Assembly (NCBI GenBank): GCA_947632005.1
Contig: CANRNU010000013.1
Span: 1 to 56,883, forward strand
Reading direction: 5' to 3'
DNA: 56,883 bases
From: an uncultured Oscillospiraceae bacterium
GTDB taxonomy: Bacteria; Bacillota; Clostridia; Oscillospirales; Oscillospiraceae
How positions within the stretch are numbered: position 1 is the first letter of the stretch; each line of letters starts with the position of its first letter. Under the pieces are notes generated by a model. It had not been told where the DNA came from, did no database searches, and saw only the letters and a list, made by a program, of their open reading frames with translations. The position numbers and the translations under genes are program-made. Below, one piece after another: positions 39,032-48,690 of this stretch.

Positions 39032-40120
39032 TTATTTCAGGATCTGTATCTCCGTGATGCAGGTGTCCTCGAACCGGGTCCCGGCCACCGCGCCGGTGAT
39101 CGTCAGGGTGACGGAGTCCGTCTCCACAGGCCGGTCGAACAGGACGTACTCGTAGCTTTCCTCCGCGGTGCCGTATTCCGGCTCGCTGCCGATCAAATAC
39201 ATGGCCGTGAAGGAACCGTCGGAAAACGAGATGATAAAATCGGTGGGACGGCCATTCTGCTGGTACGTATCCTGGTTCTTCCAGTAGCCGGGCAGCACGG
39301 AGACGCCGTAGACCGTCTCCGGCCCGTCAAAGGAAAACGTAATGCTGCTGCCCACGCCGGTCCCGGACTCCCCCTCGACCCAGGCCGTGGCAAAGTTCTG
39401 GTCGAAGGCGTTCCCGGGCACATAGGTGTTCCCCGACTGGGGGGCCAGCACGGAGCTCGCCGTGATGTCCCGGACGCTCCTGTCCAGCTCCCGGACCGAC
39501 AGGGACGCGACGGAGTACCCGTTGAAAACACTGTTGGCGTTTTTCTGCAAAAGGGCCTCGAACTTGTAAAACGACTCGGCGTAGTCGATGCTATAGGATA
39601 TGTGCATGAATCCCTGGAGCGTCATCGTATCGCCGGCGACGGTCACCCCGGTGATATCCGCCTCGGGGTAATAGATCGCCATGTCGCCGGTCGCATAGGG
39701 TCCGGTGTACTGGCCGCCAGCATGGGTCAGGTAGCCCTCCCCCGTTATGACCTCCTCCGCCGGCATCGGCCCGCCGGTCAGGGAGTCAAAGAGCCTCGCC
39801 ATGTCCCCGTCCGAGACGGAAAAGCTGCTTCCCATCTGCCGCGTCATGGCCTTGACCGCCGGGATGCTCCCGTCGTTCAGCAGGATCTGGATAAGCCGCA
39901 CCTGGACCTCCTCGGTCAGGACGACATCCCCCGCCGGGGACGAGGAACACCACCACAGCTTCCCCAGAACATTTTCAAACACTTCCCTGTCCGTGACCGT
40001 CAGCTCGGCGTCCTGGGTCCCCAGCAGGTCCACATGGTCAGTCGCCGGAGCCCAGCCAAGGGTCAGGGACAGCATCAGGCACGACGCGAGGATAAAGGCG
40101 ATCTTTTTCACAGTTCGCAC
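39032..40120 (-). CDS. Secreted protein with C-terminal discoidin/NADase-type glycan-binding domain
   Basis: 362 residues. An N-terminal signal peptide (KKIAFILASCLMLSLTLGWA) precedes an unrecognised helical and beta region (about 30-215). The C-terminal 135 residues look like a carbohydrate-binding jelly roll of the discoidin/NADase-type glycan-binding kind: NAFDQNFATAWVEGESGTGVG, ITFSFDGPETVYGVSVLPGY, NGRPTDFIISFSDG, EDTCITEIQIL. The start is GTG 40120 (AGGAG RBS); a GTG 9 bp further in is an alternative. It begins 17 bp after the purL stop with no promoter visible, so it appears to be the last gene of the purine operon. The reason for that link is not evident. Confidence 0.8.
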   Translation of the reverse strand: MRTVKKIAFILASCLMLSLTLGWAPATDHVDLLGTQDAELTVTDREVFENVLGKLWWCSSSPAGDVVLTEEVQVRLIQILLNDGSIPAVKAMTRQMGSSFSVSDGDMARLFDSLTGGPMPAEEVITGEGYLTHAGGQYTGPYATGDMAIYYPEADITGVTVAGDTMTLQGFMHISYSIDYAESFYKFEALLQKNANSVFNGYSVASLSVRELDRSVRDITASSVLAPQSGNTYVPGNAFDQNFATAWVEGESGTGVGSSITFSFDGPETVYGVSVLPGYWKNQDTYQQNGRPTDFIISFSDGSFTAMYLIGSEPEYGTAEESYEYVLFDRPVETDSVTLTITGAVAGTRFEDTCITEIQILK

Positions 40121-40137
40121 GCTCCTTCTCCTGAATT

Positions 40138-43100
40138 TTAATCTCCCGTGAAATACCGCACAGCGGCGCGGAAAATACCCATGTCATACTGGCCGGGCAC
40201 GTTCTCATAAAGGCCCGGGCCGACGCGCTCGGAGTGGCCCATTTTGCCCAGCACCCGCCCGTCGGGGCTGGTGATGCCCTCGATGGCATAGACGGAGCCG
40301 TTTGGATTGTCGTCCGTGTCCATGGAGGGAACGCCGTCCAGGTCCACGTACTGGGTGGCGATCTGGCCGTTCGCCGCCAGGGTCCGCACCAGCTCCTCCG
40401 AGGCCAGGAACCGGCCCTCCCCGTGGGAGATGGGCACGGCATACACCTGGCCGGGCCGGGTCTCCGCCAGCCAGGGGGATCTGTTGGAGGCGACACGGGT
40501 CCGCACGATCCGGGACTGGTGCCGGCCAATGGTGTTGTAGCTCAGGGTGGGACAGTTCTCGTCGGTGTCGATGATCCTGCCGTAAGGTACCAGTCCCAGC
40601 TTGATGAGGGCCTGGAAGCCGTTGCAGATGCCCAGCATCAGGCCGTCCCGCTCCTCCAGGAGCCTTGTGACCTGTTCCCGGACCGGGCCGCTGCGGAAGA
40701 AGGCGGCGATGAATTTGGCGCTGCCCTCCGGCTCGTCGCCCCCGGAGAAGCCCCCGGGCAGCACGATCATCTGAGCCCGCTCGATGGCCCTGGCCGCCCG
40801 CTCCACGCTCTGGGCCGCGTCCGACGCGGTCAGATTGCGCACCACCAGGATCTCCGCCTCGCCGCCGGCCTCCAGCACCGCCCGGGCGGTGTCATACTCG
40901 CAGTTGGTTCCGGGAAATACCGGGATCAGCGCCTTGGGCCGGACGCTCTTCACCGCCGGGGCCGTCCGCTCCGGCGCGGTATAGGAAAACGCCTCCACAG
41001 AGCCGGTCTCGCCGGTCCGGGTGGGATACACATCCGCCAGCACGCCCTCGTTCAGGGCCAGCAGCTCGTCGATGGAGGCCCTGTCCGCCCCCAGGTCGAT
41101 AACGGGCTCCGCGGTAGTGACGCCCACACGCCGGGCATAGGCGCAGTCGATATCCTCTGTCAGTTCCGCCGCGACGGCCCCGTAAAACGGGATATGCCAC
41201 ATATCCCCCGTCATCTCTTCGTTAGCCTTGAAGCCAACGCGATTTCCGAAGGACATCTTCATCACCGCCTCGGCGGCGCTCTCCTCGATGGCCCAGGCGG
41301 CCTTCACCCTGCCCTGTCGGCAGAGGTCGTGGAACGCCTCCCAGGCGGCCTTCGTGTGCTCCGGCACGTCGCCGCCGAACACATACACCGGATGGCCCGC
41401 CTGCTTGAACTCCGTTGAGAGCAGCTCCTCTGCCTGGATGGGGGCGATGGCAAAGGAGATGAGGGTGGGCGGCACGTCCCTGTCCATGAAGGAGCCGGAC
41501 ATGGAGTCCTTGCCGCCGATGGCGGCGCAGCCGTAGTCCAGCTGGGCCTCCAGGGCCCCCAGCAGCGCGGCAAAGGGCTTGCCCCAGCGCTCCGGGTCGT
41601 CCCGCAGCTTTTCAAAAAACTCCTGAAGGGTCAGATAGGCTTTCTTATAGTCCGCCCCGGCCGCCACGATCTTGGTCAGTGACGTGACCACGCTGTCCAT
41701 GGCCCCGGCGTAGGGGTCCGCGGACAGCCTGTCCGGGTCGCATCCCCAGGCCATGACGCTGGCCTGGTCCGTGCTCTGGCCCGGCAGTACCGGCAGCAGC
41801 GCCGCCATGGCCTGGGCCGGGCTGGTCTGGGTCCGGCCGCCGAAGGGCATCAGCAGGCTCCCGGCGCCGATGGTGCCGTCGAACCGCTCCGTGAGGCCCC
41901 GGCGGGAAGCGCACTTCAGGCTCCCGGCCATTTCCCGCAGGCTGGTGAACCGGGGCTGGCCCATGACCGCCCGGTCCTTTTCCGGGACGGACACCGCCGC
42001 GTGCTTCACCGCGCCGTTGGTGTTCAAAAACGCCCGGCTCAGGTCGGCAACGGTCTGCCCCTTCCAGGTCATGACCATCCGGGGGCTCTCGGTGACCACC
42101 GCCACCCGGTAGGCCTCCAGATTCTCCGCCTGGGCGGCTGTGATGAAGGCTTCCTCGTCCTGGGGGGCCACCACCACGGCCATGCGCTCCTGGCTCTCCG
42201 ATATGGCCAGTTCCGTGCCGTCCAGACCCTCGTATTTCTTCCGCACGGCGTCCAGGTCGATGGCCAGGCCGTCCGCCAGCTCGCCGATGGCCACGCTGAC
42301 GCCGCCGGCGCCGAAGTCGTTGCACCGCTTGATGAGACGGGTGACGTTCCCGTCCCGGAAGAGCCTCTGTATCTTCCGCTCCTCGGGGGCGTTGCCCTTT
42401 TGCACCTCGGAGGCCATGGTGACCAGGGACTTGGCGTTGTGGCTCTTGGAGGAACCGGTGGCGCCGCCGATGCCGTCCCGGCCGGTCCGGCCGCCCAGCA
42501 ATATGACCACGTCGCCCGGTACGGGCTCCTCCCGGCGGACGTTCTCCGCCGGGGCCGCGGCCACCACCACGCCGCACTCCAGCCGTTTGGCCACATAGCC
42601 CTCGTGATACATCTCCGCCACATGGCCGGTGGCCAGGCCGATCTGGTTGCCGTAGGAGGAATAGCCCGCCGCAGCCGTCTGAGCCAGCTTCCGCTGGGGC
42701 AGTTTGCCGGGGATGGTCTTGTCCAGCGCCGCCCGGGGGTCGCCGCCGCCGGTCACCCGCATGGCCTGGTGCACATAGGCCCGGCCAGACAGGGGGTCCC
42801 GGATGCAGCCGCCGATGCAGGTGGCCGCGCCGCCGAAGGGCTCGATCTCCGTGGGGTGGTTGTGGGTCTCGTTTTTGAACATGAGAAGCCAGTCCTGCTC
42901 CTGGCCGTCCACCTGGGCGGGCACATGGATGGAACAGGCGTTGATCTCCTCGCTCTCGTCCAGTTCGGGCAGCGCTCCCCGCTTTTTCAGCACCTTGGTC
43001 CCCAGGGTAGCAATGTCCATCAGGGTCCGGGGCCGCGCCGCGGCCTTCTCGGGCCCATAGACCTCCTCCCGGGCCGCCAGGTACCGCTCATAGGACGCCC

Positions 43101-43836
43101 GGACCTTCCCGTCGGCGATGTCCACGCTGTCGATGTGGGTGGAGAAGGTGGTGTGGCGGCAGTGGTCGGACCAGTAGGTGTCCACCACCCGCACCTCGGT
43201 GATGGTAGGGTCCCGGTGTTCCTCGTTTTTGAAGTAGTCCTGGAGGAATCTCAGGTCGTCCAGATCCATGGCCAGCCCCAGAGAGTCCAGCAGGGCGGCC
43301 AAAGCCGCCTCGTCCATGGCGGTAAAGCCCTCCACCGTCTGCACCCGGTCCGGCACCGCATAGGTCCGCGCCAGGGTCTGGGGTTTTTCCATGGACGCCT
43401 CCCGGCTCTCCACCGGGTTAATCACATAGCCTTTGATCTTTTCCAGCTCCTCCGGAGAAAGCGCTCCCCGGAGCAGATACACCTTGGCGTAGGACACCAG
43501 TGGCCGTTCCACCCCGGCCATGAGCTGGATGCACTGGGCGGCGGAGTCGGCCCGCTGGTCGAACTGCCCTGGCAGGGCCTCCACCGCCAGAACGGTCCAC
43601 GGCCCCTCCGGCACAGGGAACGCCTCGTCATAGCTCACATCCACCTGGGGCTCGGAAAAGACCACGGCCTTGGCCCGGTCAAAGACCTCCCGGTCGATGT
43701 GATCCACATCATAGCGGTTCAGGATGCGCACATCCTCCAGGGCCCGCACGCCCAGAAAATCCCGCAGGCCGCTGAGCAGCCCGGCGCTCTCCGGGGATAT
43801 CCCCGGCCTTTTTTCCACGTATACGCGATATACCAT
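40138..43836 (-). CDS. purL: Phosphoribosylformylglycinamidine synthase, single-chain (PurL with fused PurQ)
   Basis: 1232 residues. It turns FGAR and glutamine into FGAM with ATP. The synthetase part shows DTYWSDHCRHTTF, FKNETHNHPTEIEPFGGAATCIGG, GDVVILLGGRTGRDGIGGATG, GKDSMSGSF. A class-I glutaminase closes the chain: IPVFPGTNCEYDTARA, LPGGFSGGDEPEGSAK, the nucleophile LGICNGFQAL, and ISHGEGRF. It is the large one-piece form found in Proteobacteria and many Clostridia; purS and separate purQ are absent. Last biosynthetic gene of the operon, 18 bp after purD. Confidence 0.97.
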   Translation of the reverse strand: MVYRVYVEKRPGISPESAGLLSGLRDFLGVRALEDVRILNRYDVDHIDREVFDRAKAVVFSEPQVDVSYDEAFPVPEGPWTVLAVEALPGQFDQRADSAAQCIQLMAGVERPLVSYAKVYLLRGALSPEELEKIKGYVINPVESREASMEKPQTLARTYAVPDRVQTVEGFTAMDEAALAALLDSLGLAMDLDDLRFLQDYFKNEEHRDPTITEVRVVDTYWSDHCRHTTFSTHIDSVDIADGKVRASYERYLAAREEVYGPEKAAARPRTLMDIATLGTKVLKKRGALPELDESEEINACSIHVPAQVDGQEQDWLLMFKNETHNHPTEIEPFGGAATCIGGCIRDPLSGRAYVHQAMRVTGGGDPRAALDKTIPGKLPQRKLAQTAAAGYSSYGNQIGLATGHVAEMYHEGYVAKRLECGVVVAAAPAENVRREEPVPGDVVILLGGRTGRDGIGGATGSSKSHNAKSLVTMASEVQKGNAPEERKIQRLFRDGNVTRLIKRCNDFGAGGVSVAIGELADGLAIDLDAVRKKYEGLDGTELAISESQERMAVVVAPQDEEAFITAAQAENLEAYRVAVVTESPRMVMTWKGQTVADLSRAFLNTNGAVKHAAVSVPEKDRAVMGQPRFTSLREMAGSLKCASRRGLTERFDGTIGAGSLLMPFGGRTQTSPAQAMAALLPVLPGQSTDQASVMAWGCDPDRLSADPYAGAMDSVVTSLTKIVAAGADYKKAYLTLQEFFEKLRDDPERWGKPFAALLGALEAQLDYGCAAIGGKDSMSGSFMDRDVPPTLISFAIAPIQAEELLSTEFKQAGHPVYVFGGDVPEHTKAAWEAFHDLCRQGRVKAAWAIEESAAEAVMKMSFGNRVGFKANEEMTGDMWHIPFYGAVAAELTEDIDCAYARRVGVTTAEPVIDLGADRASIDELLALNEGVLADVYPTRTGETGSVEAFSYTAPERTAPAVKSVRPKALIPVFPGTNCEYDTARAVLEAGGEAEILVVRNLTASDAAQSVERAARAIERAQMIVLPGGFSGGDEPEGSAKFIAAFFRSGPVREQVTRLLEERDGLMLGICNGFQALIKLGLVPYGRIIDTDENCPTLSYNTIGRHQSRIVRTRVASNRSPWLAETRPGQVYAVPISHGEGRFLASEELVRTLAANGQIATQYVDLDGVPSMDTDDNPNGSVYAIEGITSPDGRVLGKMGHSERVGPGLYENVPGQYDMGIFRAAVRYFTGD

Positions 43837-43854
43837 AAACGCAGGTATCTCCCT

Positions 43855-45123
43855 TTATTGATCGAGCGCCTTCAGCGCCCGGGCTCCGATGTCGCGGCGG
43901 TAATAGGCGTTGCCGAAGTGGACCTTCTCCACGTCGGCGTAGGCGGCCCGGATGGCCGCGGGCAGGGTGTCCGCCACCGCGGTGACGCCCAGCACCCGGC
44001 CGCCGCTGGTGAGCAGCTTTCCGTCCTCCAGCTTCGCCCCGGCCACATATACCTGGGCGGAAACGCCCTCGTCATAGGTGATCTCATAGCCCTTCTCGTA
44101 TTTCTCCGGATAGCCGGCGCTGGCCGCGATGACGCAGCAGGCGTTTTTCTCCGAAAAACGGATGTCGGTCTTATCCAGGGTCCCGTTCCGGCAGGCCAGC
44201 ATGGCCGTGAGCAGGTCGCTCTCCATCAGCGGCAGGACCACCTGGGTCTCCGGGTCGCCGAAGCGGCAGTTGTACTCGATGACCTTGGGCCCGTCGGGGG
44301 TGAGCATCAGGCCGAAATAGAGGCAGCCCTGGAAGGGGCGGCCCTCCGCGGCCATGGCGTCGATGGTGGGCTGGAAGATGGTCTTCATGCACACCTCGGC
44401 AATGTCCCTGGTGTAGTAGGGGTTGGGGGCCACGGTGCCCATGCCGCCGGTGTTCAGGCCCTGGTCGCCGTCATGGGCCCGCTTATGGTCCATGGAGGAC
44501 ACCATGGGCTTGACGGTCTTTCCGTCGGTGAAGGCCAGCACGGACACCTCCGGGCCGGTCAAAAATTCCTCCACCACGATCTGGTCGCCGCTGGCGCCGA
44601 ACTGCTTATCCTCCATGATGGTCCGTACCGCCTGCTCCGCCTCGGCGTGGGTCTGGGCGATGAGCACGCCCTTGCCCAGGGCCAGGCCGTCGGCCTTCAC
44701 CACCGTGGGCACAGGGGCCGTCTTCACATATTCCAGCGCTGCCGCCGCGTCCGTGAACACCTCATAGGACGCGGTGGGGATGCCGTATTTTTTCATCAGG
44801 TCCTTGGCAAAGACCTTGCTGCCCTCGATGATGGCGGCGTTCTTCCGGGGACCGAAACAGGGCACCCCCGTCGCCTCCAGGGCGTCCACCATCCCCAGCA
44901 CCAGGGGATCGTCAGGGGTGACCACGGCAAAGTCGATGGCATTGTCCCCGGCAAAGCGCACCGCGCCGTCGATATCCTTGGCACCCACGTCCACGCATAC
45001 CGCGTCCGCGGCTATGCCCCCGTTGCCGGGCAGGGCATATATCTCCGTGACGTCAGGATTCTCTCTCAGCTTGCGGATGACGGCGTGTTCCCGACCGCCC
45101 CCGCCGATGACCATGATCTTCAT
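43855..45123 (-). CDS. purD: Phosphoribosylamine-glycine ligase
   Basis: 422 residues from ATG 45123 (GGGGAGAGACGAT). MKIMVIGGGGREHAVIRKL opens the Rossmann-like domain; the ATP-grasp part has FAKDLMKKYGIPTA, VVKADGLALGKGV, FLTGPEVSVLAFTDG, and YNCRFGDPETQVVLP (metal-binding end). It joins glycine to phosphoribosylamine, the second step of the pathway. It starts 14 bp after the end of the AICARFT gene. Confidence 0.97.
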   Translation of the reverse strand: MKIMVIGGGGREHAVIRKLRENPDVTEIYALPGNGGIAADAVCVDVGAKDIDGAVRFAGDNAIDFAVVTPDDPLVLGMVDALEATGVPCFGPRKNAAIIEGSKVFAKDLMKKYGIPTASYEVFTDAAAALEYVKTAPVPTVVKADGLALGKGVLIAQTHAEAEQAVRTIMEDKQFGASGDQIVVEEFLTGPEVSVLAFTDGKTVKPMVSSMDHKRAHDGDQGLNTGGMGTVAPNPYYTRDIAEVCMKTIFQPTIDAMAAEGRPFQGCLYFGLMLTPDGPKVIEYNCRFGDPETQVVLPLMESDLLTAMLACRNGTLDKTDIRFSEKNACCVIAASAGYPEKYEKGYEITYDEGVSAQVYVAGAKLEDGKLLTSGGRVLGVTAVADTLPAAIRAAYADVEKVHFGNAYYRRDIGARALKALDQ

Positions 45124-45137
45124 ATCGTCTCTCCCCA

Positions 45138-46316
45138 TCAATGGTGGAACAGCCGCATGCCCGTGAAGGCCATGACGATGCCGTACTTATCCGCGGTCTC
45201 GATGACATTGTCGTCCCGGATGCTGCCGCCGGGCTCGGCGATATAGGCCACGCCGGACTTCCGGGCCCGCTCCACGTTGTCCCCGAAGGGGAAGAACGCG
45301 TCGCTGCCCACGGTCACGCCGGACTGGGTGGCGATCCACGCCTTTTTCTCCGCCGCCGTCAGGGGCTCGGGCCTCTCCGTGAACACGTTCTGCCAGGCGC
45401 CGTCGGCCAGCACGTCCTCGTACTCGTCGGAGATGTACACGTCGATGGCATTGTCTCGGTCAGGCCGGCGGATGCCGGGCTTGAAGGGCAGGCTGAGGAC
45501 CTTCTCATGCTGCCGGAGGTACCAGTTGTCCGCCTTATTGCCGGCCAGCCGGGTGCAGTGGATGCGGCTCTGCTGGCCCGCGCCCACGCCGATGGCCTGA
45601 CCGTCCTTCACATAGCAGACGGAGTTGGACTGGGTGTACTTCAGGGTGATGAGGGCCACGGTCATGTCGGTCCGGGCCTCGTCGGGCAGGTCCTTGTTCT
45701 TGGTGACGATGTTGGCAAAGGTGTCCGCCGTCACCTTATACTCATTTCTCCCCTGTTGGAAGGTGATGCCGTACACATCCTTCCGCTCCACCGGGGCAGG
45801 CACATAATCCGGGTCGATCTCCACCACATTGTAGTTGCCTTTTTTCTTGGTCTTGAGGATGGCCAGGGCCTCGGGGGTATAGCCCGGGGCAATGACGCCG
45901 TCGGAGACCTCGTCCTTCAGATACCGGGCCGTGGCCTCGTCGCAGACCTCGGAGAGGGCCGCCCAATCCCCGTAGGAGCACAGCCGGTCTGCGCCCCGGG
46001 CCCGGATATAGGCGCAGGCGATAGGGCTCAACTCCGCGTCCGGGTCCACGAAGTATATCTTCTTATCCGTCTCGGAAAGGGGCTTGCCCACGGCGGCTCC
46101 CGCCGGGGACACATGCTTGAAGCTGGCAGCGGCGGGCAGGCCCGTGGCCTGCTTGAGCTCCTTCACCAGCTGCCAGGAGTTGAACGCGTCCATAAAGTTG
46201 ATGTAGCCGGGCTTGCCGTTCAACACCCGGATGGGCAGCTCGCTCCCGTCTGCCATGAAGATGCAGGAGGGCTTCTGGTTGGGGTTGCAGCCGTATTTCA
46301 GTTCCAATTCTTTCAT
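45138..46316 (-). CDS. purH: Stand-alone AICAR transformylase (PurH without the cyclohydrolase domain)
   Basis: 392 residues against about 510 for usual PurH. The MGS-like IMP cyclohydrolase part is absent; the chain starts directly with LKYGCNPNQKPS, the transformylase entry. AASFKHVSPAGAAVG carries the catalytic Lys-His, and the rest is normal (IACAYIRARGADRL, TLKYTQSNSVCYVKDGQ, GQQSRIHCTRLAG, AEPGGSIRDD, FTGMRLFHH end). It formylates AICAR with 10-formyl-THF. The missing ring-closing activity is supplied by the PurO-like gene immediately upstream. RBS AAGGAGAGGAAC. Confidence 0.94.
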   Translation of the reverse strand: MKELELKYGCNPNQKPSCIFMADGSELPIRVLNGKPGYINFMDAFNSWQLVKELKQATGLPAAASFKHVSPAGAAVGKPLSETDKKIYFVDPDAELSPIACAYIRARGADRLCSYGDWAALSEVCDEATARYLKDEVSDGVIAPGYTPEALAILKTKKKGNYNVVEIDPDYVPAPVERKDVYGITFQQGRNEYKVTADTFANIVTKNKDLPDEARTDMTVALITLKYTQSNSVCYVKDGQAIGVGAGQQSRIHCTRLAGNKADNWYLRQHEKVLSLPFKPGIRRPDRDNAIDVYISDEYEDVLADGAWQNVFTERPEPLTAAEKKAWIATQSGVTVGSDAFFPFGDNVERARKSGVAYIAEPGGSIRDDNVIETADKYGIVMAFTGMRLFHH

Positions 46317-46329
46317 GTTCCTCTCCTTC

Positions 46330-47037
46330 TCAGGCTTCGTGTTTGTTGACGATGACCGTGTCCCGCTCGCCGGTCTTCAGGTCGATGTAGGACACATACA
46401 GGGACACCTTGTTGGCCTCGTTGAGCCCCGCCCAGACCTGCTCGCTGAGGGTTTTCGCGTCGGGGGCGGCGATGGTCACAGGGGCAGGCTCCCCCTGATA
46501 GGAGGGCAGCGGGGCCCCGTCGGCGGCGTAGGTGTGGATGATGTGGCCCAGGCCGGCCCGGGGTTTATCGTACTCATAGAAATACCGGCAGCAGCAGGCC
46601 GGGTCCCCGTCCAGGCTCTTGAGGATGGAGAGCTTATAGCTGCCGTCCGGGCTCACCAGGCCGGAGATGCGGGGGGTCCAGTTGGGCCCGTCCGGCTCGA
46701 ACTCCCGGGTGCGCAGGGCAGCGGCAAAGGTCTGCCCCGCCAGCAGGGCGTCCCGGATGGTGTCGGTCTGGTCCCCGTTGGTGACCACGGTGCCACGGCC
46801 CGCTGTCCGGACCGGATGGTAGATGATGAGGCTGGGGTCCGACATCTTGGCCGGGTCGTGGGCCTGGGTGCGGATGCCGTCCTCGGTCTCGGTGAACACC
46901 CGGTTGCGGCTGTTGACGCTGCGGCCCATGATGAAGTAGACGATGACGGCTTTCTTTCCATCGGCGCTGCGGCCCAGGGCGATGCCCCGGCCGGGATAGG
47001 TCCTCTCGCTGAGATAGGCTTTCAGATCAGTCGGCAT
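46330..47037 (-). CDS. purO: IMP cyclohydrolase, PurO type
   Basis: 235 residues. PGRGIALGRSADGKKAVIVYF and MGRSVNSRNRVF are the signature of the archaeal-type IMP cyclohydrolase (PF07826 family). YHPVRTAGRGTVVTNGDQTD and PNWTPRISGLV fit the same family. It closes the IMP ring from FAICAR, replacing the N-terminal half of PurH. It overlaps purN by 11 bp (RBS AGGAAAGAGC inside purN) and ends 13 bp before the transformylase. Together they form a split version of PurH. The family call is by pattern, not search. Confidence 0.88.
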   Translation of the reverse strand: MPTDLKAYLSERTYPGRGIALGRSADGKKAVIVYFIMGRSVNSRNRVFTETEDGIRTQAHDPAKMSDPSLIIYHPVRTAGRGTVVTNGDQTDTIRDALLAGQTFAAALRTREFEPDGPNWTPRISGLVSPDGSYKLSILKSLDGDPACCCRYFYEYDKPRAGLGHIIHTYAADGAPLPSYQGEPAPVTIAAPDAKTLSEQVWAGLNEANKVSLYVSYIDLKTGERDTVIVNKHEA

Positions 47038-47647
47038 GCTCTTTCCTTTCTGCGATCTCCGCGGCGACCATCTCCACCGCCTGGGGCAGGATGATCCACT
47101 CCGCCTGTTCCATGACCCGCCGCTGCAATACCTCCGGCGTGTCTCCCTCTTCGACCATGACGGGCTTCTGCAGGAGGATGCGTCCCCCGTCCGGTATCTC
47201 GTTGACAAAATGCACCGTGGCGCCGGTGACCTTCACGCCCCGCTTCAGGGCCTCCTCGTGGACCTTGAGGCCGTAAAACCCCTTGCCGCAGAAGGAGGGG
47301 ATCAGCGCCGGGTGGACGTTCAATATCCGCTCCGGGAACCGGTCAGTGAAGTCCTGGCTCAGGATGCTCATGAAGCCCGCCAACACGATCATCTCCGCGC
47401 CGCAGGCGTCCAGGGCCTTTAAGATGGCGGCCTCGAAGGCCTCCTGGCCCCCCAGCTCCTTCCGGGAGCAGACCACGGCCGGCACCCCGGCCTTTTCCGC
47501 CCGGGTCAGGGCATAGGCCCCCGGCTGGCTGGACACCACCAGCACGATCTCTCCCGACCGGAGCTTTCCCGCCGCCTGGGCGTCCAGCAGTGCCTGGAGA
47601 TTGGTGCCGCCGCCGGAGACGAACACGGCGATACGCGTTCTCGTCAT
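47027..47647 (-). CDS. purN: Phosphoribosylglycinamide formyltransferase
   Basis: 206 residues. IAVFVSGGGTNLQALLDA (phosphate loop), MIVLAGFMSILSQDF, the catalytic set RILNVHPALIPSF (Asn, His) and VTGATVHFVNE...GG (substrate loop; Asp in PDGG). It formylates GAR with 10-formyl-THF. The ATG shares ATGA with the purM stop. Confidence 0.97.
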   Translation of the reverse strand: MTRTRIAVFVSGGGTNLQALLDAQAAGKLRSGEIVLVVSSQPGAYALTRAEKAGVPAVVCSRKELGGQEAFEAAILKALDACGAEMIVLAGFMSILSQDFTDRFPERILNVHPALIPSFCGKGFYGLKVHEEALKRGVKVTGATVHFVNEIPDGGRILLQKPVMVEEGDTPEVLQRRVMEQAEWIILPQAVEMVAAEIAERKEHAD

Positions 47648-48690
47648 ACCATCTGCACCCTCTCTCCGCCGGAGACGATCCGGCCCAGCACATAGGCGTC
47701 CTCCCCGCCGGCCCGGAGGACGTCCAGGGCCCGGTCCGCGTCCGCCGCGGCCACGGTCACGGTCATGCCCACGCCCATGTTAAAGGTGTTGAACATGTCC
47801 CGCTCGGGGATGGAGCCGGTCTTTTGGATGAGCCCGAAGATGGCCGGTGTCTTCACCGCGGCCTTCTCGACCCGGGCGGAAAGCCCCTGGGGGATGCTCC
47901 GGGGGATGTTCTCATAAAATCCGCCCCCGGTGATGTGGCTGACGCCCTTCACGGTCACGGCCTCCATCAGGGCCAGCAGAGGCTTGACATAGATGCGGGT
48001 GGGGGTCAGCAGGGCCTCCCCCAGCGTCCCGCCCAGCTCGTCCCGCTGCTCGTCCAGCACCTGGGGATGCTCGTCCAGCCCAAAGACCTTCCGCACCAGG
48101 GAGAAGCCGTTGGAGTGGACGCCGCTGGAGGGCAGGGCCAATATCACGTCCCCGGCCTCCATGGAAGAATTATCCAATATTTTGCTCTTGTCCACCGCGC
48201 CCACGGTGAAGCCCGCCAGGTCGTAGTCATCCGGGGGCATGACGCCGGGGTGCTCGGCGGTCTCGCCGCCCACCAGGGCACAGCCGGCCTGGACGCAGCC
48301 CTCCGCCACGCCGGAGACAATGGCGGCGATGCGCTCGGGCACATTTTTGCCGCAGGCGATATAGTCCAGGAAGATGAGGGGCTTTGCCCCGGCGCAGACC
48401 ACGTCGTTGACGCACATGGCCACGCAGTCGATCCCAATGGTGTCGTGCTTGTCCAGATACTGGGCGATCCGCAGCTTTGTGCCCACGCCGTCGGTGCCGG
48501 AGATGAGCACGGGGTGGGCCATGCCGGTCACGTCCAGCTCAAAAAGCCCCCCAAAGCCGCCGATGCCCCCCAGCACGCCGGGGATGGCGGTGCGGGCGAT
48601 GTGGCTCTTCATCAGCTCCACCGCCTTGTACCCGGCGGTGATGTCCACGCCGGCGGCGGCGTAACTGGCGGAATAGCTGTCCTCAGGCAT
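47644..48690 (-). CDS. purM: Phosphoribosylformylglycinamidine cyclo-ligase (AIR synthetase)
   Basis: 348 residues from ATG 48690. SYAAAGVDITAGYKAVELMK at the start, HPVLISGTDGVGTKLRIAQ, DCVAMCVNDVVCAGAKPLIFLDY, ALVGGETAEHPGVM and HITGGGFYENIPR are the PurM motifs. It closes the imidazole ring of AIR. It overlaps the purF end by 8 bp. TTG/GTG starts further up inside purF are unlikely. Confidence 0.97.
   Translation of the reverse strand: MPEDSYSASYAAAGVDITAGYKAVELMKSHIARTAIPGVLGGIGGFGGLFELDVTGMAHPVLISGTDGVGTKLRIAQYLDKHDTIGIDCVAMCVNDVVCAGAKPLIFLDYIACGKNVPERIAAIVSGVAEGCVQAGCALVGGETAEHPGVMPPDDYDLAGFTVGAVDKSKILDNSSMEAGDVILALPSSGVHSNGFSLVRKVFGLDEHPQVLDEQRDELGGTLGEALLTPTRIYVKPLLALMEAVTVKGVSHITGGGFYENIPRSIPQGLSARVEKAAVKTPAIFGLIQKTGSIPERDMFNTFNMGVGMTVTVAAADADRALDVLRAGGEDAYVLGRIVSGGERVQMV

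Noticed and set aside
42001-45246. Long plus-strand open frame opposite purL and purD
   Set aside because: Antisense shadow of two unmistakable purine genes; no family features.
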